A stretch of DNA of 64,000 bases, from NCBI GenBank assembly GCA_021397845.1, contig CM038043.1:128694013-128758012 (forward strand). Reading direction: 5' to 3'. Positions 54,862 to 64,000 of the stretch are shown piece after piece. A model generated the notes under the pieces. The model was given only the letters and a program-made list of their open reading frames with translations, was not told the origin of the DNA and ran no database searches. The translations under genes were made by a program, and so were the position numbers. Source of the stretch: Areca catechu (Eukaryota > Streptophyta > Magnoliopsida > Arecales > Arecaceae). How positions within the stretch are numbered: the stretch's first letter is position 1; every line of letters begins with the position of its first letter.

Positions 54862-56408
54862 CCTTGCCCGAAGAATTAGGATTTTTGGTTTGTAATAAGA
54901 GTTGACTAGATCAACTCAATTTAGCTTGAGTCTATATTACCTGCATTTTATTTTGTTGAGTCATGTTGACTCAGTAGTGGACTCGGGTTTCAACCTGGGG
55001 TGTTACATTTTTCCAAGGCCTAGCAAGTGGGCGCCACACTCCCAGCCACACTCCTAGCCATACGCCTGAGTCCAGGGGGTGCCATATCTACATCCAGCAG
55101 CCTTTGGTCCCCACGCCACAGATAGCAGCTTCCTTCTCTCATGCGCCAGTTGAGGAGAAATCCACCAGGAGTCCACAAATCAAGGGGGCGGCCCAAGTCT
55201 TTCCCAAAGAAACCAAACTAAGAAAGGGAAGAAATTCTCTTGGAGAAAACTTCAAGGAGGCGCCCACTACCTGCCAAAAATATCCAAAACAAAGATGGGA
55301 AGGGCCTTGACTTAGGGAGGAAGAAAAGGAGGAGTCCAAAAGAGTTGATCCATGGAAGGAAAAAAATTCTCTTGAAGATCCAAGCAAGGAGGCGCCATCT
55401 ACCTGCCTTTTATAACCCTAATCAAATTTTTTGGTACCTTGGCCGACCATATGTGTATGGATTATCCTGATTTGTAGATCCCCTCCTTTAGTCCCACATG
55501 GGAAGATGTAAAACCCTACTCCCTTGTAAAGCCTTATAAATTAAACCCCTCTTGTAAGTTTAAATGAATCAGATGAATGAAGCCAATTTTTTTTGTGAGC
55601 AAACTTTGTGTTTTCTCTCTTCCGCACTTGCATCCAGGTGTTAGCTCCATGAGGGAGTAAATCCGGGTTTCCCAGGAACCTTAAGGAGGTGTGAGATCTC
55701 CAAAACCCAAACCCTAGGTTAGCCACTTCACTCCCAAACCCTAGCCGCCATCACCCTTCTCTTTCCACCAAGCCCTAGCCTATCCCACCTCTCACGGCCA
55801 CCCTCCCCAAGTCCAGGCCGACCACCAGCATCCAGCTCCAGTCCAGATACTTCAGATCTACAGCAATTCTAAGAGGAAGTCAGATCAGCCTCCAGGAGAA
55901 TCCTGATTTCAGCAACTTCAGCTTTCAAGTTCTTCAACCTGGTAAATCTTTTCTTGAGTATCTGAATTCCATCTCTTGTTCCTCTTCTTTCCCAGATCTT
56001 GAGTCCAGGAGAAGCCGACCAAACCACAAGACCAGTATTGGAGGATCCATTGCGAAGATAGCCGACTCCGAGGATCCCACAATCTGCTCGAGAGAGTTCT
56101 TCCACCCAAATTCTGAGAAGATCACTGTCTGGTTGGTAAACTATCTCTCCTCTCTATTTCTGTTCTATTGAAAGTTCAGAGTGAAACCCTAGGTCTGGGA
56201 GTTTCTCAACCCCCAGCGATCCGTTACTTCTGAACTACTCTGATAACCTAGTTTTTCTAAATTGTGCTTTCAATCCTTACCTAGTTTCCTTCAACTTAGT
56301 TTAACTTTACTTTGAGTCAAAGCCAATTTCTGAAATATATAAAAAAAAAAAAAAGAATTAATCTTAATTTTACTTCCGTATACGTTTTTTGTTCTTTGTT
56401 CTGCATCA
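54804..56408 (+). repeat. 3' LTR of chromovirus 5 (1605 bp)
   Basis: Begins TGGTGCGGGCACC, ends TTCTGCATCA, followed by ATCTA. TATA box at 55534-55543. The short ORFs inside recur in the 5' LTR and are not genes. Confidence 0.97.
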
Positions 56409-56413
56409 ATCTA

Positions 56414-57797
56414 CTACCTTGTTTTCAGATCCAGCTTGGTGTTTAAATACAAAAGTATAGGCTTGTATAAATTCTACCCACTTAGCATGCCTAGGGTTTA
56501 GTTTCTTCTGGGAGTTCAAAAATTAGAGTGCCTCATGATCAGAATATAAAACAAACTCCTGGGGTAGTAAATAATGTCTCCAGTATCTAAGAGCCTGTAC
56601 TACCACATAGAACTCTTTGTCATAGGTTACGTACTTTAATTTAGCCTTATTAAGTTTCTCACTGAAAAAGGCTACTGGGTGATTTTCTTTTCTCAGAACT
56701 CCTCCTATGCCTACTCCTGAAGCATCACCAGCTACCTCAAAAACTTTGGTGAAATTGGGTAACATCAATATGGGTGCTTGTATCATCTTAGTTTTAATCT
56801 CTAGGAAGGCTCTATCTACAGATTTGGTCCATTCAAAATTACCCTTCCTAATATAGTCAGTGATTGGTGCTACTATGGTGCTAAATCCCCTAATAAATCT
56901 TCTGTAGAAAGTGGCTAGACCATGGAAACTTCTAACTTCATGGACACTAGTGGGTACTGGCCATTCTACAATGGATATGACCTTTTCAGGGTCAGCTGCT
57001 ACACCTTCAGGGGTTACCATAAAGCCTAGGAAGATAACTCTATGGGTCATGAAATCACACTTCTTTAAATTTGCATAGAGGCTCTCTTTCCTAAGGGTTA
57101 AGCAAACTTGTTTTAGATGTTCTATATGATCTTCCTTGGTTTTGCTATAAATCAGGATGTCATCAAAATATACTACCACAAATTTATCTATGAACATCCT
57201 AAGGACTTGGGTCATAATTCTCATGAAAGTGCTAGGGGCATTGGATAACCCAAAAGGCATTACGGACCACTCATATAGACCATCTTTCATTTTAAAAGCT
57301 ATTTTCCATTCATCCCCAGGTCTAATTCGAACCTGATGGTAGCCACTCTTAAGGTCTATCTTTGAAAAGATTGTGGCTTCTGCCATCATATCCAACATAT
57401 CATCCAAGTGGGGGATGGGAAACCTATACTTCATAGTGATTTTATTTATGGCACGGCTATCAACACACATTCTCCACGTGCCATTTTTCTTCGGGGTTAA
57501 TAGGGCTGGTACAGCACAAGGACTTAGGCTCTCCCTAATAAATCCTTTTCTAAGAAGCTCACCTACCTATCTTTGAAGCTCTAAGTGTTCGGCTGGGTTC
57601 ATCCTATAATGAGGTAGGTTGGGCAAGATAGCTCCTGGGACTAAATCAATTGCATGTTGGACATCCCTAAGAGGTGGTAAGTGGTCAGGTAAATCTTTAG
57701 AAAATATATCATTAAATTCATTTAAGACTCCCTTGACCTCCTGAGGGTACTCTCTATCAATAGGATCAGATACTTCCTTCGCAGCTAACATCCACAC
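56414..57797 (-). pseudogene. RT and RNase H of chromovirus 4
   Basis: Minus strand. From 57797: FSKDLPDHLPPLRDVQHAID and HYRMNPAEHLELQR then TAG, GKGFIRESL-type text, then open from 57470: MCVDSRAINKITMKYRFPIP, FSKIDLKSGYHQVRI, MPFGLSNAPSTFMRIM, VVYFDDILIYS (DD intact), FLGFMVTPEGVAADPEK, EVAGDASGVGIGGVL, SDHEAL then TAA. In RNase H the usual CDAS reads GDAS. The domain is cut at KV/DALSRR by element 5 and continues at 47588. Confidence 0.92.
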
Positions 57798-57799
57798 AG

Positions 57800-58466
57800 T
57801 AGTGCCCTCAGATATCTCCTTCTCTAGCTTTTTTGCAGTGATTAGGTTAATTCCAGACTTTTTCTACTTAAGTGAGCTAGATCCTTTCTTAATTAACTCC
57901 TGAGGTGGGGTGGGGTTTATGGTGATCTTCTTCCCATGGAAAGTAAACATGCAAGCATTAGTTCGGCCATAAAGAGTGGCATCATGATCATAAAGCCATG
58001 GCCGTCCTAGGATGATACTACTTACCCCCATGGGCACAACATCACACCACACTCTATTTTGATAGGATTGAAGTTGAAGTTGGACTTGGCATCTGGATTT
58101 AATGGGTATAGAGGTGGAATCTATCCAGGATACCTTATAGGGGCTTGGGTGAGGAACTGGGTATAAGCCTAGGGTTTTGACAGCCTTATTGGATATGGCA
58201 TTCACACAGCTCCCACTATCTATGATTATTTTACACACCTTGTCTCCAATTTTCACTAAAGTTTGTAAGATATTAGTCCTACGCCAATCTTCCTGGGTTT
58301 TATTCTGGGACAAGATGCATCTAACTACCCCTGCGAGGTCTGTTTGTTCAAAGTCCTCCTCATCTCCTTCATATACTTCAATTAAGTCCGGTTCAGCTTC
58401 ATAGACCTCTTCTTCTTCTTCCTCATTGGGTTCAGGCTCATCTTCTACAAGCTCCCCTATGTGCAA
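57800..58466 (-). pseudogene. Protease region of chromovirus 4
   Basis: Minus strand, open from 58466 to 57864: an acidic linker (EPNEEEEEEVYEAEPDL), WRRTNILQTLVKIGDKVCKI, catalytic DSG in IIIDSGSCVNAIS, then GVSSIILGRPWLYDHDATLY and FHGKKITINPT. One TAG follows SSLK, then INLITAKKLEKEISEGTT. This is the cleanest protease in the window. Confidence 0.9.
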
Positions 58467-59909
58467 AGACCTGATAGGACATTGGCTAGCAAAGTGACCT
58501 ACCTTATTGCACCTAAAACAAGCATTGGGACTAGGGCTTGGGTTCTTTTGAAAAACTGGTGCCTTATCCTTATCATTCCTTAAAGATGCAGAGTTACTTG
58601 AGCTAACCTGACTCGGACTTGGGTTAGGATGAGGTGGGTTAGGCTTGGGACGGGTTGTATTGGGTTTAGGTCGACTTAGGTTTGAGTTTGGCCGACTTTG
58701 GTTAAGGTTGGGGTGAGTCTGGTTGTAGCTAGGTCGGTTTGGGTAGAACTAGTTCTGGTTGGATCTAAAGCTAGGAGTGTTGGACCTAAAGGGTTCAGGT
58801 TTCCTAACTACAGGTGCTTTCTGGAACCTTTCAAAGTTTTTAGCTACCCGATAGGCATGGGCCATGCTATCAACATCCCTAAGGTACATCTCCTTTTGGA
58901 CCTCCTCTCTGAGACCATTCCTAAACCTGGAGAGGATAACTGACTCATGTTCATCCATGCCACATCTTAGGGTGCACTCATCAAACTGGGCTATGTACTC
59001 ACTCATAGATTTGGTCTCTTGTTTTAATTTCTGCCATTGATCTAAGAGGCACTGCTGATAATATGGGAGAACATACTTAGCCCTAAGTTTTAATTTCTTG
59101 GCTTCCCAGGTGGTAATGGGTAGGTTGCCTATCTGGTTGTTGAGTCTTTCTACTTGGTCCCAGTATAACCTAGCTTGATCAGTTAGCCTGAGCTAGACAA
59201 ATTGATACTTTTTCTCATCACTCAAGCCATAAAATTTAAAGTACCTATCCATACCTCCCTCCCAATCTATATAAACTTTTGGATCTAGGCTGCCATTGAA
59301 GGTGGGTGCATCTACCTTAATGCTTCTAAGTAGCCTATCATCCTGGTCTGGGTCCTCACGATTGGGTCTCCTATGGTTAGGGTCATGATATTGATCCTGG
59401 TGTTGGTTTCCCCTATGGTTAGGCTCCCTAAATTGATCCTGGTTCTAGGATCTCCTAGGGTTATGTTCTACAAAGGGTTCATGGGTTTGGACTCTTCTAG
59501 GGTTATGAGGGATAGAAGGGATGGAATCCAGGTCTGGTTCAGTATTAGACTCTTGGGTTTTCTCAACAGTCTTTAATCGGTTCTCAACTTGGTTAAGCCT
59601 ATTGGTTAATTGGTTGATCCTAGTGGTGGCTTGTTCAAATTGTTGGTCCACTTGGTTGAATCTTTGGTTCATCTGATCAAGCTTATTATCAGACTGGTCA
59701 AATCTATGGTCTATTTGGGTAAGCTGATTTTGAGATTGGACATTGGCTTGGTTCATTTGGATAGTTAACTTGGAAAGCTGTGCTTTGGTTTGAGTATTGG
59801 CTTGGTTCATTTTGGTAAGCTGGGCTAGGATGGCCTCTAAATTGGGATCCATGGTTGGGTTTTGTTGGGATTTAGATTTTTGATATTGGGTTTCTAATCT
59901 AGTGGTCAT
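58467..59909 (-). pseudogene. Gag of chromovirus 4 with long coiled coil
   Basis: Minus strand, start MTTRLETQYQ at 59909. An unusually long Gln/Asn-rich coiled coil runs from MDPNLEAILAQLTKMNQANT to NRLNQVENRLKTVEKTQESN, about 100 residues with leucine/phenylalanine heptads; the related element 5 has only a short helix here. The capsid core follows (DAPTFNGSLDPKVYIDWEGG, TDQARLYWDQVE, SMSEYIAQFDECTLRCGMDE, LSRFRNGLREEVQKEM), then an Asn/Pro/Arg-rich basic linker and a single CCHC knuckle CFRCNKVGHFASQC. The three stops I read in frame are TAG at likely Gln positions. Confidence 0.9.
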
Positions 59910-59948
59910 GCAACAAATCAAACAATCAAAATGAAATGATGCAACCAA

Positions 59949-60990
59949 GCATGCAAAAGAAAAAGAAAAGGCTAGTACAATCTAGGATTTCCTAGACCTA
60001 GATCCAGAAACTGGATGGGTCAGCTCAACTTACACCTAACCTAATAGCTAATCATTTCACTAGCCAGGTAGGGGGTGGGAGTGTGGGAGGCCCCCCTGCT
60101 TTCGCAGGGACCCAATTAAAAACCACAACACCACTTAGGTCATTTGACTCTGGACCCCCAGCCTTAGACACCAGCTTTCAGTAATAGCTAAAAGGTTAAA
60201 TGCACTAGTTAGCCCACACAGCTCGGACCCAACCTATTGATGTCTCCTAGCCTACTAGGGAAAATTAGGTCTAATTGATTTTAATTAGGCTTGGTTTAGT
60301 ATGATGATGGTGGTTTTGGGCCTAGGACAGGTGATGAAATCCTGCCTTGATCTGAGATTTTGAGTTGCCCTTAAGATTAGGTTAAAAATGATGGCAATCG
60401 ATGGCCCTAATGCAATCTAAAACAATCAAAAAATAAAATATATCTTTTTAATGATTTATGATGTTTCAAGTTAGGTTTAAGTTAACTGGGGTTAGCAAAC
60501 AAAGTTTGGCTTGGGATTGGGGTGTGTGGAAGTTGATTAGGTTAAGTTGAGTCAAGACACAGAATTTAGCAGAAGTCAGAAAAATTAGGGTTCAGATGAT
60601 GCAGAAGTTGACACAGATCCAGATGCATAAAAAAATCAAAAAAAAATTGGAATAGAGGATGGACAGTGTTGATAAAACCTACCAAATTTTATGCAAATCA
60701 AAAATCATATGATGATGCAAACCTCGGGTATGTTTGGACTACTGCAGAAATTATCAGGATTCTGTTAGGGTTTCTAATATGCCAAATTTTTATAGCTTAG
60801 GTTTTTTATAAAATTAACTAAAAATATTTATAAAATATAGGACTCAGCAAAGAACAATTAATGCAAACTTAATAGAAAAATAAAATTTTTAGATAGTCAA
60901 AAATAGATGCAAAACTGATACATAATGCAGTGGATAGAATGCTGAAATTAGGGTTTGTGATTATAATGCAGATAAAAACTATCCTAATCT
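59949..60990 (-). other. Untranslated leader of chromovirus 4
   Basis: Non-coding. Shares short phrases with the leaders of elements at 28.1 and 49.2 kb, including the CCCTAGTGGG-type block (reverse strand near 60250). No ORF of note. Confidence 0.65.
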
Positions 60991-61003
60991 GGCTCTAATA
61001 CCA
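60991..61003 (-). promoter_or_regulatory. Primer binding site of chromovirus 4
   Basis: Minus-strand TGGTATTAGAGCC, three bases inside the 5' LTR: the initiator-Met primer site with one C-to-T change. Confidence 0.88.
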
Positions 61004-61006
61004 AAC

Positions 61007-62579
61007 TGATGCGGGATGACTCTAAGAATGCTAAATATGCAGTAAAAGTAGTAAACTAATTTTTTTGTGATTTTTAGATTTAGGTTTGATGGCTAATTTC
61101 TTAAAGCAAAGTAAAGAACTAGCAAGTATTCAGCAATTCTAAGAATCAACTTGTCGCAGGCGGAATCATGCAAGATAACTAAAAGACAGGACCCAGAAAT
61201 TGAGGAATTCCTGGCTTAGGATAGTTAACTTCAAGCAAATCAGATAATAAGAGAAGGGAAGGTTTCATACCAGTCAAAGATAATAATATCAATAGCAGAA
61301 GAGATCACTCACAACTCTGATCAGAGCCTGGAAGAAGAAGCCTTGTTTCCCTCAAATCTGATGGCTGATCTGGGTGGTCTGGGCAGCAAAGAAGGCCTCC
61401 TCAGGGGAGGGGAAGTACCTCGGTGATCCTACAAGTGTCAGGGTTAATCAAAACAGTAATTAAAAAATAAGAAAAGGAACTATGGATTGAAAGGAATCAG
61501 GATTAGGGTTAGAAGATGGCTGTTCAAAGCTTGTTGAAGATCTCCTTTCTTGGTGGTCTAGGGCACTCCTCCTTGGACGTGTGAAGGCTTGGATGGTAGT
61601 GAGGTAGGGTGTGGAAGGAACCTAGGACAGTAAGGAATTTGTCCAAGCACAAAAACACAATCCAAAGAACCAAAACAAAACATCAACACAAGGTAGTAAC
61701 TCAAAATTTCAGCAAGTTGTATTCATAAGAAAGAGATGCTTACAAGATGGGGAGGGGTGGGGTATTTATAGAGTTCCCATGTCCTCACTAACCATGGTTA
61801 TACTTGGGTTACAAGTCCTCTTCCAAATTGGAATACAAGTCCTTTCCTAGCTAGGTTAGAATTATAAAGTTTAAAAGGATTAGAAATCCTAACTAGGTTA
61901 GGAATAAACTTGGTCTTCTCCTTCTTCTCTTCAACTTGGACTTGATCAAACCTCTTTGGACGTGGTCAACACTTCAAGGATGCCTAGGGGGGCGTGTTGG
62001 GCCTCTAGGAGCAGCAAGGGGCCAGCCCAAAGGGGCTTGGGTGCATGGGTTAGGGCCTCTGGAAGCTGGGGTGGCCTGTTAGCATGGTAGCAGGAATATT
62101 TCCTGGAATCTTGCTTCTTAAGGGCTTGGGCTTGGCACCTGGGCTTGATTTCTTTGAGCTTGGATATAGGTGGACATTTGGAATCATGGGTGCCCTATTC
62201 TGAGAATATGCTCAGGCATCTGGAAGAGAATCTAGGCATCTGGATGGCATTTGGAAGGAATCAAGGTTTTCGGAAGCAATTTTGGATCCTGGGTTGTCAC
62301 ACAAAATCCAATGGGCTGATTTAGTAACCTCTGACTCCTGGATGTGACCTGGTGGAACTCCAAAATATGGTAACCTCCTCTCTTGTATAAAAATTGAGCT
62401 CACACTGGACTCATACTGGCATACAGGACTCAAAATACTGACTAGGTTGAGGGTTGAGACAAATCAACTAACCTCAACTTATTACAGGACTCAATTCAAG
62501 TTGATTACAAAATTTGACACATAACTAGGTAAACCAAATAGGTCCCAGTAATCTGTGTCTGATCCTGGTGCCCCCACAA
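61007..62579 (-). repeat. 5' LTR of chromovirus 4 (1573 bp)
   Basis: Plus-strand text TGATGCGGGATGAC to GCCCCCACAA. The outer terminus in the minus sense reads TTGTGGGGG rather than TGGTGGGGG, so the terminal TG is mutated. Minus-strand TATA at 61763-61771. Confidence 0.94.
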
Positions 62580-62584
62580 TCTGG

Positions 62585-62985
62585 AGTTGGGGTCTTGGAG
62601 CCAGGCTCGAAGACTTGTTTGGTCGGAGAGCTGGGCTTCGGAGTTGGGGTCTTGGAGCTGGGCTCGAAGACTTGTTTGGCCGAAGATCTGGGCTCCGCAG
62701 TTGGGGTCTTGGAGCTGGACTCGAAGACTTGTTTGGCCGGAGAGCTAGGCTCCGAATTTGGGGCCTTGGAGTTGGGCTCGAAGACTTGTTTGGCCGGAGA
62801 GCTGGGCTCCGGAGTTGGGGTCTTGGAGCTGGGCTCGAAGACTTGTTTGGCCGGATAGCTGGGCTCCGGAGTTTGGGTCTTGGAGCTGGGCTCGAAGACT
62901 TGTTTGGTCGGAGATCTAGGCTCCGGAGTTGGGGTCTTGGAGCTGGGCTCAAAGACTTATTTGGTCGGAGAGCTGGGCTCCGGTT
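62585..62985. repeat. 57-bp tandem array, right part
   Basis: CTTGG(A) phrase at 62594, 62651, 62708, 62765, 62822, 62879 and 62936: seven perfectly spaced 57-bp units, continuing the array interrupted at 44446. The 19-codon period gives spurious repeat ORFs on both strands (for example RPNKSSSPAPRPQLRSPAL on minus). Confidence 0.96.
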
Positions 62986-63074
62986 AGCGACATTCCTACA
63001 AGGCAAGTAACCTGTTGTGCAAAGAAAAGTCTTTATTTTAAATGGAGAAAAAACTTACACTATTGATAGTATCT

Positions 63075-64000
63075 CCTCAAATTATAGGCATTCCATGTTC
63101 GGGGGAACCTAGCACCATCCAAGTCCTAGAGATAGTAGGCCCTGTGCAAGAGGGCCTCGGCCACTTTATAAGGGCCTTCCTAGTTTGGAGAGAGCTTGCC
63201 GCACTCCCGGTGTTGAGACGCTTTGGCCCGGTGCAGTACCAGGTCGCCAGGTCAGAAAGTCTTCAGCTTCACCAGCACATTGTAATATCGGGCGACTCAT
63301 TGCCGATATGCCTCCATCCAAAGTCGGTCTTTGTCCCTTATTTTTTCTAGGAGGTCTAGATTGAGCAGGAGGTGTGCCGAATTCTGCATCTCATCGTACT
63401 GCTGCACTCGCAGTATTGGCACGCCAAGCTTGATTGGGATTACTGCTTCAGCACCGAAGATGAGGTTGAAGGGTGTTTCGCCCATTGCCATTCTGGGCGT
63501 TGTGTGGTAAGCCCATAGGATGCTTGGAAGCTCCTCCGCCCATCTACCTTTGGCTTGGTCCAACCTAGTGCAAAGTCCTTGAAGGATAGTCCGATTAGTC
63601 ACCTCGGCTTCCCCATTTGTTTGGGGGTGAAATATCGAGGTGAACCTGTGTTGGATGCCGTGTTCGATGCAGAACCCTTCGGACTCCCGATTGTCAAACT
63701 ATCACCCGTTGTCGGTGATGATGCAATTAGGGAGTCCGAAGCGGCAGATGACAGACTTCCAGAAGAGTTGTCAAACATTGGCTTCTGTAATCCAAGCTAG
63801 CAGCTCCACTTCGACCCATTTGGTGAAGTAGTCGATCGCCACTAGCAGGAACTTCTGTTGCCCTGGCATGGTGAAAAACAGTCCCAGGATGTCCATTTCC
63901 CACTATACAAAAGGCCAGGGGGATGACAGTTGGGAGATCGGTGCTGCCGGCAGGCGCTGTATGTGGGAATGGCGTTGACATTTGTCACACTTCTTGACGA
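63075..64000 (-). pseudogene. Integrase of Tat element 3, runs off the window
   Basis: Minus strand from the edge: VKKCDKCQRH (zinc-finger end), a TAG, then VAIDYFTKWVEVELLAWITE, ICRFGLPNCIITDNG, IFHPQTNGEAEVTNRTILQG, AKGRWAEELPSILWAYHTTP, ETPFNLIFGAEAVIPI, LLNLDLLEKIRDKDRL, GDLVLHRAKASQ and ARFPRTWNAYNL near 63080. Asp, Asp and Glu of the triad are present. About seven stops (TAG or TGA) interrupt it. Closely similar to the integrase of Tat element 1, with more decay. Confidence 0.9.

Larger units (their letters stand above)
47589..56408 (+). mobile_element. Chromovirus element 5, plus strand, young (8820 bp)
   Basis: LTRs 47589-49209 and 54804-56408 with a perfect target duplication ATCTA (47584-47588, 56409-56413). 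Complete internal order: primer site, leader, gag with two zinc knuckles, protease, RT, RNase H, integrase, chromodomain, polypurine tract. About six or seven differences in the first ~215 bp of the LTRs. It is inserted in pol of chromovirus 4, in opposite orientation. Coding breaks are few and mostly single-base. Chromovirus by domain content; possibly Galadriel-like, not resolved. Confidence 0.96.
44447..62579 (-). mobile_element. Chromovirus element 4, minus strand
   Basis: LTRs at 44447-46011 (3') and 61007-62579 (5'). Target duplication is TCCGG (44442-44446) versus TCTGG (62580-62584), one CpG-type change. Minus-strand order: primer site, leader, gag, protease, RT, RNase H, integrase, chromodomain. 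Pol is split at the end of RNase H by element 5 (47589-56408); removing that insertion and one ATCTA rejoins the frame. About a dozen differences in the first ~200 bp of the LTRs make it older than element 5. Domain order plus chromodomain places it among plant chromoviruses; the sub-lineage is unresolved. Confidence 0.93.
39354..64000 (-). mobile_element. Tat-lineage element 3, minus strand, host of nested insertions
   Basis: Left to right: LTR (from about 39354), antisense ORF on the plus strand (41108-43610), 57-bp tandem array, and minus-strand integrase (63075 to the window edge). The array is split at 44446/62580 by an 18.1-kb nested insertion; both halves share the same unit. Same architecture as element 1. 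The rest of pol, gag and the 5' LTR lie beyond the window. Confidence 0.85.

Noticed and set aside
62491..63010. Repeat-protein ORFs on both strands with 19-residue units
   Set aside because: The 57-bp unit is divisible by three, so any stop-free frame repeats. The minus-strand ORF also crosses the LTR boundary at 62579, so it cannot be an old gene.

Overview
This window looks like intergenic heterochromatin from a large plant genome, probably a monocot (inferred from the GC-rich Tat-type elements beside AT-rich SIRE-type copia; species not identifiable). Almost everything I can name is an LTR retrotransposon or a piece of one. I found no intact host gene, rRNA, tRNA or CRISPR array. One unrecognised gene-like fragment lies at about 20.99-22.31 kb.

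Layout. (1) 105-8570: a minus-strand Ty3/gypsy Tat-lineage element. It has its LTR at the left, an antisense plus-strand ORF (PF04195-type, with introns) at 2565-4780, a 121-bp tandem array, then pol on the minus strand; pol is cut off in RT at 8570. (2) 8571-10623: a short non-autonomous LTR element with mismatched flanks. (3) 10624-11587: a truncated Tat-type LTR. (4) 11588-19626: a 5'-truncated plus-strand Ty1/copia SIRE-type element with an env-like ORF, a 3' LTR and a hAT MITE in its integrase. (5) 19701-20750 and 23265-24173: two solo LTRs flanking the gene-like fragment, which carries its own hAT MITE. (6) 25540-26213: an LTR fragment. (7) about 26214-39353: a badly decayed plus-strand Tat element whose 5' LTR is split by a chromovirus derivative (26726-32082, TSD CCAGT). 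(8) 39354 to beyond the window end: a second minus-strand Tat element with its own antisense ORF. Its tandem array is split by a minus-strand chromovirus (44447-62579), which is itself split inside pol by a young plus-strand chromovirus (47589-56408, TSD ATCTA).

How parts relate. In the Tat elements, pol and the antisense ORF converge, and a tandem array of copy-specific sequence sits where their 3' ends meet. The three chromovirus-type elements share LTR termini (TGGTGnGGnCACC...GCATCA), an initiator-Met-type primer site and a palindrome just before the polypurine tract. The deletion derivative has the most similar LTRs, which suggests it was mobilised in trans by a complete relative.

Decay has two styles. 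Older elements carry mostly in-frame TAG where family alignment expects Gln, as CHG-methylation deamination would produce. The young chromovirus instead has single-base losses, mostly in G or C runs, which may be sequence errors.

No undescribed cellular system is evident. The best leads are the antisense intron-containing ORF with its convergence array, a short motif shared by otherwise unrelated Tat-type LTRs, the pre-PPT palindrome, and an unrecognised ORF inside the chromovirus derivative. All similarity statements are by eye; no searches were run.
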